From positions 3,130,501 through 3,194,500 of the forward strand of contig NZ_AP024469.1 of NCBI RefSeq assembly GCF_016865365.1: a stretch of 64,000 nucleotides of DNA. Direction: 5' to 3'. The notes under the pieces are model-generated. The model was not told the origin of the DNA, did not search any database, and worked only from the letters and a program-made list of their open reading frames with translations. Below are positions 37,994 through 49,244 of this stretch, piece by piece; the first letter of the stretch is position 1; each line of letters begins with the position of its first letter. The translations under genes were made by a program, and so were the position numbers. This stretch comes from Geobacter sp. SVR (GTDB taxonomy: Bacteria; Desulfobacterota; Desulfuromonadia; Geobacterales; Pseudopelobacteraceae).

Positions 37994-39628
37994 TCAAGCC
38001 TGCCCAATTTTCTTTCTTGTCAGCACCTTTCCCTCCATCGAATAGATCACCCGTTCCCAGGTAATCGCCTCCTGCGGGACTTCCTCATGGCTTCCCGAGG
38101 GTTGCGGCACGAGTCTGGCGTCGGTGGTTTCCAGATGCACCGGCCGTCCCCACAGGTACTCGATGCCCATCATGGTATTGGCGATGTATTCCCGCACCAG
38201 TTGCTTGCCTTCGAAGGTGTGCTTCAGATGGAGCTCGCCATCCCCCTCTCCGGCCGGCTCCACGGTGATGACCGGGGGATGGTAGAGCGTATCCCTGACC
38301 ATCCTGCTGTAATCCTGGGCCTTCCTGGACTTGACGTAGTATTGCCAGACCATGCGCTGACGGTCCAGGCGCTTGCCGGCCACAAAAAAACTGTGCCGGT
38401 CCAGAAACTCCTGGTCCAGGAAGTTGCTGACAAAGAGGTGGTCGCTCAGATTTTCCCGTACCCTGAAGATGGTTTCCAGTCCATCGGGACGCTTCTGGTC
38501 GTAATCCTCACGCTTCTTACGGTCCAGGACGCGCTCGAAATCATAGGAGAGTCGCCCCTTGTCCGCCTGTTCCTCGATGTAGCTGAAAAGCCGCATGCCC
38601 AGGGCATAGGGATTCATGCCCACCCTCGGCATGGAGGTGACGCCGGCGTGAACCCGGGCAAAATCGATCTCATGCCCCTTGATGCGGTCGTCCTGCAGAA
38701 ACAGCTTTTCATGCCAGTAGCTGGCCCAGCCTTCATTGAGAATCTTCGTACGGATCTGGGGCTGGAAGAAGATCGAGGTTTTGCGGACTATTTCCACGAT
38801 CGACTTCATCCACTTGTTCTCGTCCCGGTTCAGGAATTCGGACCGGTCCAGCAGATACCGGAGCAGGTCGCGCCGGGTGGTGGGGCGTACCTGCTGGTCC
38901 CTGACGAAATAGCTTTCCAACTCGGGAAAGCGCCGTTCGGCGTCGGCGAAAAAGGTCTTCTCCGCCAGGGGTGCGTCGAACCGCTTCAGACAGTCGTTGT
39001 AGCGGTTGACCTCCTTGATGTACTCGCTGATCGGCAGCTTCTTGACCACTTGCAGGAACTGGTCGAAATAGTAGTTGAGCCGGGGTGAGCAGCCCCCTTC
39101 CGACGGGGTGAACAGGGCCGACAGTTCGCCGTGAAAATCGACCAGGTTGTCGATGCCCCGGGCGAATTCGATCACGTAATCGACCCAGTGCCCCTTTTCG
39201 GCGCGCAGTTTGGCGATCACCCGCTTGTCCGACAAGGCCTCGCCGTTGAAGTCGTAGTCCCAGGTGTGGCGGAAATTGAGATTGTTCTGAAAAAAATCGA
39301 TGTGCCCCAGCACGTGATAGAAAATCATCACGTTCAGCCAGTCGGGGTTGTTGTCGTTGTAAAACGAGATCGGCGGCCGGGTGTTGATCACCGTTTCATA
39401 GGGATTATGCGGATACAGTTCGTACTTGCCCTTCTCGCGCAGCACCTCGACGTCATGGACCCAGTAATCGTACAGGGTCGGAATCATCACCTTGGGTCCC
39501 AGCTCCAGCAGGTCGCGGTTGGTGACGATATACTCCAGGCTCTCGTCGGTGAAGCGCAGACCAGCCGCCCGGGCCCGCTCCTTGCAGCCTTCCATGATAG
39601 CTTTGGTATGCTGGTTAATCAGTTCCAT
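37994..39628 (-). CDS. SpoVR family protein (YcgB-like)
   Basis: The 544-residue protein has the SpoVR opening (YDYWVHDVEVLREKGKYELY, PHNPYETVINTRPPISFYND) and the conserved NEGWASYWHEKLFLQD, HAGVTSMPRVGMNPYALGMRLF and VSNFLDQEFLDRHSFF. SpoVR affects spore cortex formation in Bacillus. In non-sporeformers its homologue YcgB is grouped with yeaG/yeaH stress genes. The biochemical role is unknown. The NEGWASYWHE motif suggests a metal-binding region. It lies between yhbH and the second PrkA-like gene. Confidence 0.92.
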   Translation of the reverse strand: MELINQHTKAIMEGCKERARAAGLRFTDESLEYIVTNRDLLELGPKVMIPTLYDYWVHDVEVLREKGKYELYPHNPYETVINTRPPISFYNDNNPDWLNVMIFYHVLGHIDFFQNNLNFRHTWDYDFNGEALSDKRVIAKLRAEKGHWVDYVIEFARGIDNLVDFHGELSALFTPSEGGCSPRLNYYFDQFLQVVKKLPISEYIKEVNRYNDCLKRFDAPLAEKTFFADAERRFPELESYFVRDQQVRPTTRRDLLRYLLDRSEFLNRDENKWMKSIVEIVRKTSIFFQPQIRTKILNEGWASYWHEKLFLQDDRIKGHEIDFARVHAGVTSMPRVGMNPYALGMRLFSYIEEQADKGRLSYDFERVLDRKKREDYDQKRPDGLETIFRVRENLSDHLFVSNFLDQEFLDRHSFFVAGKRLDRQRMVWQYYVKSRKAQDYSRMVRDTLYHPPVITVEPAGEGDGELHLKHTFEGKQLVREYIANTMMGIEYLWGRPVHLETTDARLVPQPSGSHEEVPQEAITWERVIYSMEGKVLTRKKIGQA

Positions 39629-39661
39629 ACGAGTTATCCCGGTTTTCTTCTGGAGTGGTTA

Positions 39662-39759
39662 TTTTTCGTCCTGGCCAGGCTGTCGAGGGATTGCGCGGAG
39701 GCGTAGCAGCGCTACGCCGCACAAGGGATCCCGAAGATTTACGCCGCCAGGGCGGAAAA
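39662..39759. repeat. Palindromic intergenic repeat, GCGTAGC family copy 2
   Basis: TTTTCGTCCTGGC at the left pairs with GCCAGGGCGGAAAA at the right, and the centre is a perfect GGCGTAGC-AGC-GCTACGCC stem (39700-39718). It fills the yhbH-spoVR gap. Confidence 0.8.
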
Positions 39760-39770
39760 GAGCCGCTCCT

Positions 39771-41177
39771 CTACGAGATCAACCTCTTGATCCCCTCTAT
39801 CAGCCTCGGCTCATCCGCATCCTCCTGCATCACATCCATCCTGATCAGATTGGCCCGTTCCTTCAGCAACCCCGAGTCCTCCAGGTAGCGTGCCACCTCG
39901 GTAATACCGGGCTGGCCAAAGCCGTGCTCCGCGACGGTGACACCCACCCGGCTGACATAGGCAAGCATCTTCTCCAGCTCGGGAATGGCCAGTTGGCCGC
40001 GGGAATCCCAATCGTCGCCATCGGTGCCGTGGAAAACATAGATGTTGTAATCGTTGGCCAGGTTTCCCTTGGCCACCATCTCATTCACCAACTGATAGGC
40101 GCCAGCGACCTGGGTGCCCCCTGCCACGCGCGAATTGTAGTAGGTGTAAAAGTCCGGCACCTCCTTGGCCTCGGTGTCGTGGAGGATGAAGCGGCACTCC
40201 ACCTGGCCGGCGTACTGGTACAGGAGCCAGCTGTAGATCAGGATATGCTGGGTGACCACCAGATCGGTCACCTTGCCGGCCATGGAGCCGGAATAGTCGC
40301 GCAGAAAGAAAACCATGGCCTGGGGCTCGTAGTCCTTTTCCTGCGAAAACACGCGGTAAACCTTGTCGCGCGGGGCAATCATGAAGCGTGACGGATCGAT
40401 GTCTGCCACATCGGGAATGTTGCCCAAGGCGCTGTTGGTTTCGATGATCCTGCGCAGGGTCGCCTTCTTGTCGAGGATCTGACCCACGCCGCGGTTCCTG
40501 TCGGTCAAGTCGTAGGTATAACGGGTGAAGGAGACCTTCTTGCCCTTCTCCTTCAGGTTCGGCAACTGGAACTGTTCGGTCAGGGTCTTGCCCAGCTCGT
40601 AGGCCGAAGATTCGATCTCGTGTTTCTCCCCCTCCCCCTGCCCCGGGCCGGCACCCGGCTCTTCCCCTTCCTGCCGGGCCTGTTGTTCGCCGAACACCTC
40701 CCCTTCCTGTTCATCGCCGGTTCCCCCTGAAGCACGCCCCTCATCTTCTTCCGGCTGAACGCTGGGGTCATGGTAAAATTTCTCCTCCACCGTGGAGGGG
40801 ACCACCACGGTGACCGCCCCCTGGGCGCCCCGTCTGGCCTTTACCAGCCGGCCGAGCTGGATCTTGCGCGGGAAACCGTCCTCTTCGCGCTGGCGGTCGC
40901 GCTCCAGCAGCTCATCCAGCGATTTCATCAGCCCCACGGTGCCGTACTGCGGGTTGTCGGCCTGGCGCAGCACCATCAGGTCGTTGAAGGCATAAACGCT
41001 GCGGTCGAAGCCGGAGAACGGGCTGTCCTGTTTCGCAACGGGGGGCGGAAGCACGTGGTCGACGCCTGCCGTTGCCAGTTCGGCCCGCAGCCGCACCTCC
41101 CGCTCGGGAGACAGCCCGGCTGCCTTCAGCTCTTCCAGGTTTTTTTTTAGATCTTTTTCCATAGAAAATCCGGACAC
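39771..41177 (-). CDS. YhbH/YeaH (DUF444) family VWA-like protein
   Basis: The 468-residue protein has a flexible Gly/Glu-rich middle (about residues 140-190), followed by VSFTRYTYDLTDRNRGVGQIL and a von Willebrand A-type metal motif FLRDYSGSMAGKV (DxSxS, near residue 290) and GTQVAGAYQLVNEM. DUF444 proteins are encoded beside PrkA across bacteria and bind or are phosphorylated by it in some systems. The start is uncertain. The GTG at 41175-41177 or the ATG five codons later is possible, and neither has a strong Shine-Dalgarno, perhaps because the upstream palindrome intervenes. Confidence 0.9.
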   Translation of the reverse strand: MSGFSMEKDLKKNLEELKAAGLSPEREVRLRAELATAGVDHVLPPPVAKQDSPFSGFDRSVYAFNDLMVLRQADNPQYGTVGLMKSLDELLERDRQREEDGFPRKIQLGRLVKARRGAQGAVTVVVPSTVEEKFYHDPSVQPEEDEGRASGGTGDEQEGEVFGEQQARQEGEEPGAGPGQGEGEKHEIESSAYELGKTLTEQFQLPNLKEKGKKVSFTRYTYDLTDRNRGVGQILDKKATLRRIIETNSALGNIPDVADIDPSRFMIAPRDKVYRVFSQEKDYEPQAMVFFLRDYSGSMAGKVTDLVVTQHILIYSWLLYQYAGQVECRFILHDTEAKEVPDFYTYYNSRVAGGTQVAGAYQLVNEMVAKGNLANDYNIYVFHGTDGDDWDSRGQLAIPELEKMLAYVSRVGVTVAEHGFGQPGITEVARYLEDSGLLKERANLIRMDVMQEDADEPRLIEGIKRLIS

Positions 41178-41191
41178 TCAGAAAACGCAGA

Positions 41192-41295
41192 TTCTCGTCC
41201 CGGCAAGGCTTTCGAGGGAGGCCACGGAGGCGCAGTACCCTAAAGCGCTACGCCGCACACGGCATCCCGAAGACTTACACAGCCAAGGCGGAAAA
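41192..41295. repeat. Palindromic intergenic repeat, GCGTAGC family copy 3
   Basis: It follows the same order as copy 2: TCGTCCCGGCAAGGC, TCGAGGGA, GGAGGCG, a degenerate centre, GCGCTACGCCGCAC, CATCCCGAAGACTTAC, GCCAAGGCGGAAAA. It fills the prkA-yhbH gap. Confidence 0.8.
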
Positions 41296-41309
41296 AGCCG
41301 CGTTTCCCA

Positions 41310-43364
41310 TCAGGTTTCGTCTTCCTGGGTGCAGAAGTATTCAATCGTCTTCTGCGCACAGGTCCGGCAATACCCCAGCTTGTTCAGCATGGTGTTGATC
41401 ATCCGATCGTACAGCTTCTGGTTTTCCTCATTGGTGCGGTTGGCCAGAGCCCCGATCAGGCTGCCGGCACCGGCGATATCCGATTTCAGGCGTACATCCG
41501 TGACCGCCTTGACCAGTTCCAGGTTATCCATGAAGTCGTAGTTGGGGTCCACGGAGATTTTCTGGCCGTAGATCTTGCGGATCGAGGTGCGGAACGAATC
41601 GCGCTGTTCCTCGGTCTTCAGGCCGATACGCTCTTCCACGCTCCTGACGTAGCGCTCGTCGATCTTGAGCGCCCGCAGCTCGCCGGACTGGGGGTCCTTG
41701 TACTTCCACATCCGGTCCGGCCCCAGGTTCTCCGCATCGATCCCGATGATCATGTTGACGTAGTTCATGACATCCTTGCGGATGGCAAAGGGCTCATCCA
41801 TGTAGGCGTTGAACATCTCGGTCATGATCCGTTCGCGGTAGAGCCCCTTGGCGATCTTCAGATCCTCCAGGTATTTGGCCCGATCATTGGTGTCGACCAC
41901 ATAATCCAGCACCACCCGCTCCAGGGACTTGAAAATGTCGTAGGCCACCATGCAGCGCCCTTCGTTGGTCTCGGAATTCTCCACCAGCAGCTGGACCGCC
42001 CGTCCCAGACTGCGGTGCCCCAGCCCCTTCTGGCCGAAACGCTTGGTGATATCGGGCTCCTGTCCCAGGGTATCGATCACCTCCGCCAGGGCCTTGATGC
42101 TTTTCTCCCCGGCGATCTCGCCGGCCGAAAGCTTCATGATCTCGATCGGGGTCAGCTTTTCCGAGCGCGGGAAGCGGGTCAGCACCACCCCTACTGAGGC
42201 GGCGTAGTTCAGGTTGGGGTCCTGGTGCAGGTCTTCGTTGGTCAGAGTCGTCTTGGTGTCGCTGCCGATGGCGTAGGAGGTCAGCCCTTCCTGCAGGCGG
42301 TAGTTGGTGTTATGGGAGACATAGCAGATCCGGCAGCGGTCCACGATCGGCGCCTCCTCCCGCTCCGCCAGGAAGCGGTTGAATTCGGAGTTGTTGCTGG
42401 TGGCGATGATCAGGGAATCGATCGGCCATTTGTAGCCGTCGATCTCGATGGCACGGTTCTGGATCACGCCCAGATACACCTGGACCAGGTCTTTCTTGTT
42501 CTTGAAGATCTCGTCCGAAAAATGAATGCCGCCGCCTGCCACGCGGGCCAGGGCGCCACGGCGCAGGTCGAAGCGGTAGGGGTTGTTGGTGTCGCTGATG
42601 TGCAGCAGCCGCTGGATCGATTCCTCTCCCAGCAGATCCACCGAAGAGGAGGTGATCTTGTCTTTGGCCGGATACTTGCCGGTGATGGTGCCCAGGCTTT
42701 CGCTCATCGGTACCGGGATCACCTCGACGTGATTGAACATGCGCTCGGGATCGTTGTCGCAAAAGGCGCGGATCTCGCTCCAGATATAGCCGCTGCAGGC
42801 CCCCAGCGGCCGGTAGTTCTGATAGAGGGTATCCAGCTGCGCTTCGCTGAAACCGCCCTGCTCCGCCAGAAAGCGGCGATTCTCGTCGTTTGTTTCAAAG
42901 AGGTTCATAGCCAGGATCATCGGATCTTCGTAGGTCTGGGAATCGATCACGTCGATCTTGCCGTAATGCCCGAGCTGGCTCAGTCCGGTATAACGGAAAG
43001 TGTAGCGCCGGTTGCGCGGCGTTGTCAGAAAGCCTCGGTACTGGGAACAGAGAAATTCAACGAAAAAGGTCTTGCCGTTGCCGGGCTCTCCCACCAGGAC
43101 ATAGGCCATCTCCTTGCTGGAGCCCCCTTCGGCGGCATCCTTCACGTAGGAGACGAAACTGTTGATCTCGTCGAACATGCCGATGGTATGCTTCCTGCCG
43201 ACGCGGAAGATCTTGAAGTCGTAGGTTGTTCGGCCGTTGACCACTACCTTTTCGAAGCCAGCGCCCAGGATCATGCGGGCCACTGACTGGAATGCATTCT
43301 CGAAGACCCGTGTATCCGCTTGTACCGCGCTGATATGCTGAATCAGCTTCTCGTAGGCAGCCAT
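41310..43364 (-). CDS. prkA: PrkA serine protein kinase / AAA+ ATPase (YeaG)
   Basis: The 684-residue protein has Walker A VLVGEPGNGKTFFVEFLC near residue 89, the PrkA core with GALARVAGGGIHFSDEIFKNKKDL and SLIIATSNNSEFNRFL, ITKRFGQKGLGHRSLGRAV, and the C-terminal kinase-like part (PDRMWKYKDPQSGELRALKIDE, YDFMDNLELVKAVTDV). It ends GYCRTCAQKTIEYFC, a CxxC-like tail. PrkA/YeaG is linked to stationary-phase and nitrogen-starvation stress, and to sporulation in Bacillus. The ATG has GGAGG six bases upstream. It heads a four-gene run with yhbH, spoVR and another PrkA-like ATPase. Confidence 0.93.
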   Translation of the reverse strand: MAAYEKLIQHISAVQADTRVFENAFQSVARMILGAGFEKVVVNGRTTYDFKIFRVGRKHTIGMFDEINSFVSYVKDAAEGGSSKEMAYVLVGEPGNGKTFFVEFLCSQYRGFLTTPRNRRYTFRYTGLSQLGHYGKIDVIDSQTYEDPMILAMNLFETNDENRRFLAEQGGFSEAQLDTLYQNYRPLGACSGYIWSEIRAFCDNDPERMFNHVEVIPVPMSESLGTITGKYPAKDKITSSSVDLLGEESIQRLLHISDTNNPYRFDLRRGALARVAGGGIHFSDEIFKNKKDLVQVYLGVIQNRAIEIDGYKWPIDSLIIATSNNSEFNRFLAEREEAPIVDRCRICYVSHNTNYRLQEGLTSYAIGSDTKTTLTNEDLHQDPNLNYAASVGVVLTRFPRSEKLTPIEIMKLSAGEIAGEKSIKALAEVIDTLGQEPDITKRFGQKGLGHRSLGRAVQLLVENSETNEGRCMVAYDIFKSLERVVLDYVVDTNDRAKYLEDLKIAKGLYRERIMTEMFNAYMDEPFAIRKDVMNYVNMIIGIDAENLGPDRMWKYKDPQSGELRALKIDERYVRSVEERIGLKTEEQRDSFRTSIRKIYGQKISVDPNYDFMDNLELVKAVTDVRLKSDIAGAGSLIGALANRTNEENQKLYDRMINTMLNKLGYCRTCAQKTIEYFCTQEDET

Positions 43365-43475
43365 GATGGTCCTCCATGCGTGTCTGATATCTCGTTACAC
43401 CTACAATTATTACCTCTCTGTTTCTTTTGGCAAGGAAATAAAGCCGACAAAAAAGGTCGTATAAAACCTAAACAT

Positions 43476-43499
43476 ACATGTCCGACGTGGCTGACATGT
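43476..43499. promoter_or_regulatory. Inverted repeat upstream of tsaB
   Basis: ACATGTC and GACATGT flank a ten-base spacer in the prkA-tsaB divergent region, about 110 bases upstream of tsaB. It could be an operator. No protein is assigned. Confidence 0.35.
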
Positions 43500-43603
43500 C
43501 CCCCCATGGTGGGCAGCTCCGAAGGATGATGCGCCTTGCCTCGGGGAAAATTTCGGGATACAGTGAGGACGCTTTCCCGACTCCCGCATCCGAAAGACAT
43601 GCC

Positions 43604-44305
43604 ATGTATATCCTGAGTATCGATACCTCGACCGCACTGGCCAGTGTGGCGCTTGCAACGGAAGAAAAGGTGCTGGCCGAATCCCTGCTGCCTGCCGAGC
43701 GGTGCCTGTCGGCGCGGCTCGTGCCGGAAATCGAGCGGCTTCTGGCGATGGCCGGAGTGACTATCGGCCAGATCGACCTGTTTGCAAGCGCCATCGGCCC
43801 CGGCTCCTTTACCGGGGTGCGCGCCGGTGTGGCCACCGTACAGGGCTTGGCGCTCTCCACCGGTAAACCGTGCGCAGGCTTCTCCACCCTGGCTGCCCTG
43901 GCCATGAACCTGAGCCTCGTCTCCCGGCCGGTCTGCGCCCTGCTCGATGCCCGCAAGCAGGAGGTCTACGGCGGGCTTTACGACTGTTCCCTCCCCCTTC
44001 CCACGGCACTGATCGAGGACTGCGTCATGCCTCCGGCCACTCTGGCCGAAATGATCTGCGCCCACACCGCCGAACCGGTCATCTTCCTCGGTGAGGGCGC
44101 CCTGCGCTACCGCGACCTGATCGCCTCCCGGATGGGGGCGCAGGCCATCTTCGCCCCCTCCTCCCACCACGCCGGCCGTGCCGCCAACGGCATCCTGCTG
44201 GCCCTGGCCACATACCATGCAGGACGAACCGTTCCACCGGACAGACTGCTGCCGGTCTACATCCGCCCCTCCGAGGCCGAACTGGCCCGCCAGAAGAAAC
44301 AATAA
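43604..44305 (+). CDS. tsaB: tRNA t6A synthesis protein TsaB
   Basis: TsaB is the inactive Kae1-like partner of TsaD in making t6A37 on ANN-decoding tRNAs. The 233-residue actin-fold protein starts MYILSIDTSTALASVALATE, followed by SARLVPEIERLLAMAGVTIG, GPGSFTGVRAGVATVQGLAL and ARKQEVYGGLYD. The ATG at 43604 matches the family N-terminus. Forty-two in-frame upstream residues are unlike the family. The Shine-Dalgarno is weak. tsaB stands alone, between the prkA cluster and the sucCD operon. Confidence 0.94.
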   Translation: MYILSIDTSTALASVALATEEKVLAESLLPAERCLSARLVPEIERLLAMAGVTIGQIDLFASAIGPGSFTGVRAGVATVQGLALSTGKPCAGFSTLAALAMNLSLVSRPVCALLDARKQEVYGGLYDCSLPLPTALIEDCVMPPATLAEMICAHTAEPVIFLGEGALRYRDLIASRMGAQAIFAPSSHHAGRAANGILLALATYHAGRTVPPDRLLPVYIRPSEAELARQKKQ

Positions 44306-44406
44306 AAATCAGATTGAGATTAAGGTGAGGTTTCTGCGCTTGGTAGGAACTGCCGCAACAGGTGCATGGCAGTTGTCTTGAGAGTGAGAAGAGAAAACAG
44401 GCAATG

Positions 44407-44465
44407 TTAAGGCTGAGGTCAAGGATGAAGTTTCTCAACCTCAACCTTAACCTCAGCCTGCTTTT
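44407..44465. repeat. Pyrimidine-tract inverted repeat, copy 1 (beside sucD)
   Basis: AAGGCTGAGGT pairs with ACCTCAGCCT, and bases 44431-44454 (TTTCTCAACCTCAACCTTAA plus CCTC) are identical to 48231-48254. The T-rich end (GCTTTTCTTTATTTT) may help end tsaB transcription. Confidence 0.7.
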
Positions 44466-44467
44466 CT

Positions 44468-45343
44468 TTATTTTGGCGTATACACCTTCAGCAGTGCCTG
44501 TGCCATATCGGCCGGGCTGGCTGCCACACTGATGCCGCATTCCTCCAAGACCGCCACCTTTTCAGCAGCAGTACCCTTGCCGCCCGAGATGATCGCGCCG
44601 GCATGGCCCATGCGCTTGCCCGGAGGGGCAGTGCGGCCGGCGATGAAGGCGGCTACCGGTTTGGTCATGTGTTCTTTGACGAAACGCGCTGCTTCCTCTT
44701 CGGCGTTGCCGCCGATTTCGCCGATCATGATGACCGCTTCGGTGTTGGGGTCTTCTTCGAACATGCGCAGGCAGTCGATGTGGCTGGTGCCGTTGACCGG
44801 GTCACCCCCGATGCCGACGCAGGTGGATTGGCCGATGCCCAGGCTGGTGAGCTGCCAGACAGCTTCGTAGGTGAGGGTGCCGGAGCGAGAGACAACGCCC
44901 ACTTTGCCCGGTTTGTGGATGTAGCCGGGCATGATGCCGATTTTGCATTCGCCGGGGGTGATGATGCCGGGGCAGTTGGGACCGATCAGGCGGGTCCCTT
45001 TGCCGGCCATGTAGTGTTTGACTTTGACCATGTCCAGGACCGGGATGCCTTCCGTGATGCAGCAGACCAGTTCGATGCCGGCGTCGACCGCTTCCATGAT
45101 GGCGTCGGCGGCGTAGGGGGGCGGGACGTAGATGACCGAGGCGGTGGCGCCGGCTTTGTCGACCGCTTCTTTGACGGTGTCGAAGACCGGGAAGCCGTCG
45201 ATGCTGGTGCCCCCTTTGCCGGGGGTGACGCCCCCTACCATCTGCGTGCCGTATTCGCGAGCCCCTTGGGCGTGGAACAGACCGGTGGCGCCGGTGATGC
45301 CCTGGGTGATGACTCTGGTGTGTTTGTCGACGAGGATGCTCAT
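44468..45343 (-). CDS. sucD: Succinyl-CoA synthetase alpha subunit (copy 1)
   Basis: SucD carries the CoA site and the phospho-His of the ADP/GDP-linked succinyl-CoA to succinate step. The 291-residue protein starts [21 protein letters not shown], with [54 protein letters not shown] and [14 protein letters not shown]. The active His is in [18 protein letters not shown]. The ATG at 45341-45343 overlaps the sucC stop. A longer in-frame extension is only shadow of sucC. Confidence 0.95.
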   Translation of the reverse strand: MSILVDKHTRVITQGITGATGLFHAQGAREYGTQMVGGVTPGKGGTSIDGFPVFDTVKEAVDKAGATASVIYVPPPYAADAIMEAVDAGIELVCCITEGIPVLDMVKVKHYMAGKGTRLIGPNCPGIITPGECKIGIMPGYIHKPGKVGVVSRSGTLTYEAVWQLTSLGIGQSTCVGIGGDPVNGTSHIDCLRMFEEDPNTEAVIMIGEIGGNAEEEAARFVKEHMTKPVAAFIAGRTAPPGKRMGHAGAIISGGKGTAAEKVAVLEECGISVAASPADMAQALLKVYTPK

Positions 45344-46512
45344 CAGTTGGCTCCTTTCACGGCTGCGACGATTTTCTGAGCCGCGTCGGCCATGCCGTCG
45401 GCGGTGACTATGTTGAGGCCGCTTTCGGCCAGCATCTGTTTGCCCAGGGCGACGTTGGTGCCTTCCAGGCGGACCACCAGCGGGACTTTGATGCCGACCT
45501 GTTTGGCCGCTTCGACGACGCCGGTGGCGATGACGTCGCATTTCATGATGCCGCCGAAGATGTTGACCAGGATGCCTTTGACGTTGGCGTCCGAGAGGAT
45601 GATTTTGAAGGCTTCGGTGACCCGTTCGATGGTGGCTCCGCCGCCGACGTCCAGAAAGTTGGCCGGGTCGCCGCCGTAGTGTTTGATGATGTCCATGGTG
45701 GCCATGGCCAGGCCTGCGCCGTTGACCAGGCAGCCGATGTTGCCGGTAAGCGAGATGTAGGAGAGGTCGTATTGGGAGGCTTCGATTTCGTTGTGGTCTT
45801 CTTCGTCGTAGTCGCGCAGGTCGGCGATTTTGGGATGGCGGAAGAGGGCGTTGTCGTCAAAGCCGAATTTGGCGTCCAGGGCCAGGAGGTTGTTTTCGGC
45901 GGTGACCACCAGGGGGTTGATTTCTAAAAGCGAGCAGTCGCAGGCGATGAAGGTGGTGTAGAGCCCTTCCAGCAGTTTGACCGCTTTGTTGATCAGTTTG
46001 CCGTCCAGGCCGAGGCTGAAGGCGATTTTGCGGCACTGGAAGGGGGTCAGGCCCACCAGGGGGTCAACCGCTTCCATGAAGATTTTCTCGGGAGTTTTGG
46101 CAGCCACTTCCTCGATGTCCATGCCCCCTTCGGTGGAGGCCATGACCGTGACTTTGGAGGTGGCGCGGTCCACCAGCAGGCTGACGTAGAGTTCGTTGGC
46201 GATGTTGCAGCCTTCTTCCACCAGGACCCGTTTGACCAGTTTGCCTTCCGGTCCGGTCTGGTGGGTGACCAGGGTCATGCCCAGCATTTCGCGGGCCAGG
46301 TCGCGCACTTCGTTGGGGGTGCGGGCCAGTTTGACTCCGCCACCTTTGCCGCGGCCGCCGGCATGGATCTGGGCCTTGACCACCCAGGGGCCTTCTCCCA
46401 GGCGCTTGGACCATTCACGCGCGCTGGCGCTGTTGTAGATGACATGACCGTCGGGAACGGGTACGCCGAAACTCCTCAATATCCCTTTCGCCTGATACTC
46501 GTGAATATTCAT
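45343..46512 (-). CDS. sucC: Succinyl-CoA synthetase beta subunit (copy 1)
   Basis: The 389-residue ATP-grasp subunit opens [37 protein letters not shown] is the nucleotide loop, with [55 protein letters not shown] and [20 protein letters not shown]. It is a standard SucC. Together with sucD it forms a coupled pair, divergent from a second, related pair at 47040-49223. The operon would serve the TCA cycle in either direction. Confidence 0.95.
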   Translation of the reverse strand: MNIHEYQAKGILRSFGVPVPDGHVIYNSASAREWSKRLGEGPWVVKAQIHAGGRGKGGGVKLARTPNEVRDLAREMLGMTLVTHQTGPEGKLVKRVLVEEGCNIANELYVSLLVDRATSKVTVMASTEGGMDIEEVAAKTPEKIFMEAVDPLVGLTPFQCRKIAFSLGLDGKLINKAVKLLEGLYTTFIACDCSLLEINPLVVTAENNLLALDAKFGFDDNALFRHPKIADLRDYDEEDHNEIEASQYDLSYISLTGNIGCLVNGAGLAMATMDIIKHYGGDPANFLDVGGGATIERVTEAFKIILSDANVKGILVNIFGGIMKCDVIATGVVEAAKQVGIKVPLVVRLEGTNVALGKQMLAESGLNIVTADGMADAAQKIVAAVKGAN

Positions 46513-47039
46513 GGCAACTCCTTGTTCCGGCTCGCCGGAAATAATGGCATTTCAACCGCAAAGACGGCCAGGGCCGCAGCGTCTCTGCACCGGCTCCTGA
46601 ATCCGTGAATCCTTCCAGCCTTGACTCTCTCTCCTGCCTGTAGTTCCCGTTTTCCGGTATGGGAGCCATTTCGTCGCGACAAGGCGGCCTCGCCGGTACT
46701 TAAGCGCAGCCCTCATGCCCCCACTTCCGCTTCACTGCCACAGATTCATGCCAGCTCTGGTGGAATCACGGTTCCATAGAAAAAAAGCGAATAAAAGTCG
46801 ACCCACTCCTGATAAACACAGTAAAATTTTAGTGAAAATAAAAATACTCCGCATTACTACCATGTTTTTTAATTATTGCAAAACATTTTTCGCCTTTTTC
46901 GGAAACACGTTTCCCCTGGTGAAACCAGAATCCACATCATTTAAAATTATTCATACAATCATTGACTCTCACTCCCAACCTGTTATGTTTAATGAAGATC
47001 GACATTGCCGTTCTTATTCCGTCGCACATGGAGAACACG
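46513..47039. other. Divergent control region between the two sucCD operons
   Basis: There is no gene in this 527-base gap. The left half (46553-46620) has a GC-rich stretch that looks like degenerate intergenic repeat. From about 46780 the DNA is AT-rich, as is usual for promoters. A TTTTAGTGAAAATAAAA stretch (about 46828-46844) resembles half of the pyc-ilvE palindrome at 26496. Confidence 0.5.
46962..46989 (+). promoter_or_regulatory. Predicted sigma-70 promoter for the second sucCD operon
   Basis: TTGACT (46962-46967) and TATGTT (46984-46989) are 16 bases apart, giving a leader of about 45 bases before the ATG at 47040. Confidence 0.5.
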
Positions 47040-48200
<1,161 letters not shown>

Positions 48201-48212
<12 letters not shown>

Positions 48213-48261
48213 GTCGGGATTAGGAAGCTTTTTCTCAACCTCAACCTTAACCTCGACCTGG
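48201..48261. repeat. Pyrimidine-tract inverted repeat, copy 2 (between paralogous genes)
   Basis: CAGGTCGAG at the left pairs with CTCGACCTG at the right, and 48231-48254 is identical to 44431-44454. The element overlaps the very end of the sucC paralogue and fills the gap. Confidence 0.7.
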
Positions 48262-48281
48262 TCGACTGCAAGGAGACCACC

Positions 48282-49223
48282 ATGTCCATACTGATCGACA
48301 AAAACTCCCGGGTCATCGTCCAGGGGATTACCGGGCGCAGCGGGCTGTTCCACACCAAGCAGTGCCGGGCCTACGGCACCAATATCGTGGCAGGCGTCAC
48401 CCCCGGCAAGGGGGGCATCCACATCGATGGCATCCCGGTTTTCAATACGGTGGAGGAGGCGGTGCGCTATACCCGGGCCAATGTCTCGATGATCTTCGTT
48501 CCTCCCCCCGCAGCGGCCGATGCCATCCTAGAGTCCTGCGCCGCGGGGCTGGACTTGGCAGTCTGCATAACCGAAGGCATTCCGGTGCGCGACATGGTGC
48601 TGGCCCGGGCGGTCCAGAAGGAGAGCAGCACCCGTCTGGTCGGTCCCAACTGCCCCGGCGTCATCACGCCGGGAGAATGCAAACTGGGCATCATGCCGGG
48701 CTACATCCACACCCCTGGCAGGATCGGGGTGGTGTCCCGCAGTGGCACCCTGACCTACGAAGCGGTCAAGCAGCTCACGGATCTGGGGTTGGGGCAGTCG
48801 ACCTGCGTCGGCATCGGCGGCGACCCGATTATCGGCATGAAGTTCATCGACACGCTGCAGCTGTTCAACGATGATCCGCAGACCGAGGCGGTCTTCATGA
48901 TCGGCGAGATCGGCGGCGGGGCAGAAGAAGAAGCGGCTTACTGGATAAAAGAAAATATGAAGAAGCCGGTGGCAGCGTTCATAGCCGGTGTAACCGCACC
49001 GCCGGGCAAGCGCATGGGGCATGCCGGCGCCATCATCACCGGCGGCAAAGGCAGGGCGGCAGACAAGATCCGCACCCTGCAGGAGTGCGGGGTGGTGGTG
49101 TCCCCCAGTCCGACACGCATCGGCGAGACCATGCGTGAGGCGCTGCAGGCGGCGGGAAAACCTGTTGTCAGCGCACCGGCCAGGACCGGCACAAAGCCGG
49201 CCGTGAAAAGGTCAAAGAAATAG
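48282..49223 (+). CDS. Succinyl-CoA synthetase-type alpha subunit (paralogue, Lys-rich tail)
   Basis: This 313-residue SucD-like protein starts [21 protein letters not shown], with [40 protein letters not shown] and the phospho-His in [19 protein letters not shown]. After the normal end it has about 22 extra residues ([17 protein letters not shown]), basic and probably disordered. GCAAGGAG precedes the ATG. It is the partner of the SucC paralogue upstream. The substrate is not certain. Confidence 0.85.
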   Translation: MSILIDKNSRVIVQGITGRSGLFHTKQCRAYGTNIVAGVTPGKGGIHIDGIPVFNTVEEAVRYTRANVSMIFVPPPAAADAILESCAAGLDLAVCITEGIPVRDMVLARAVQKESSTRLVGPNCPGVITPGECKLGIMPGYIHTPGRIGVVSRSGTLTYEAVKQLTDLGLGQSTCVGIGGDPIIGMKFIDTLQLFNDDPQTEAVFMIGEIGGGAEEEAAYWIKENMKKPVAAFIAGVTAPPGKRMGHAGAIITGGKGRAADKIRTLQECGVVVSPSPTRIGETMREALQAAGKPVVSAPARTGTKPAVKRSKK

Positions 49224-49244
49224 GCTCGGAATCAGCTCGAATGC

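Noticed and set aside
43460-43465. TATAAA as a tsaB promoter -10
   Set aside because: No -35 lies at a usual distance, and the nearest TTGGCA is 25 bases away.
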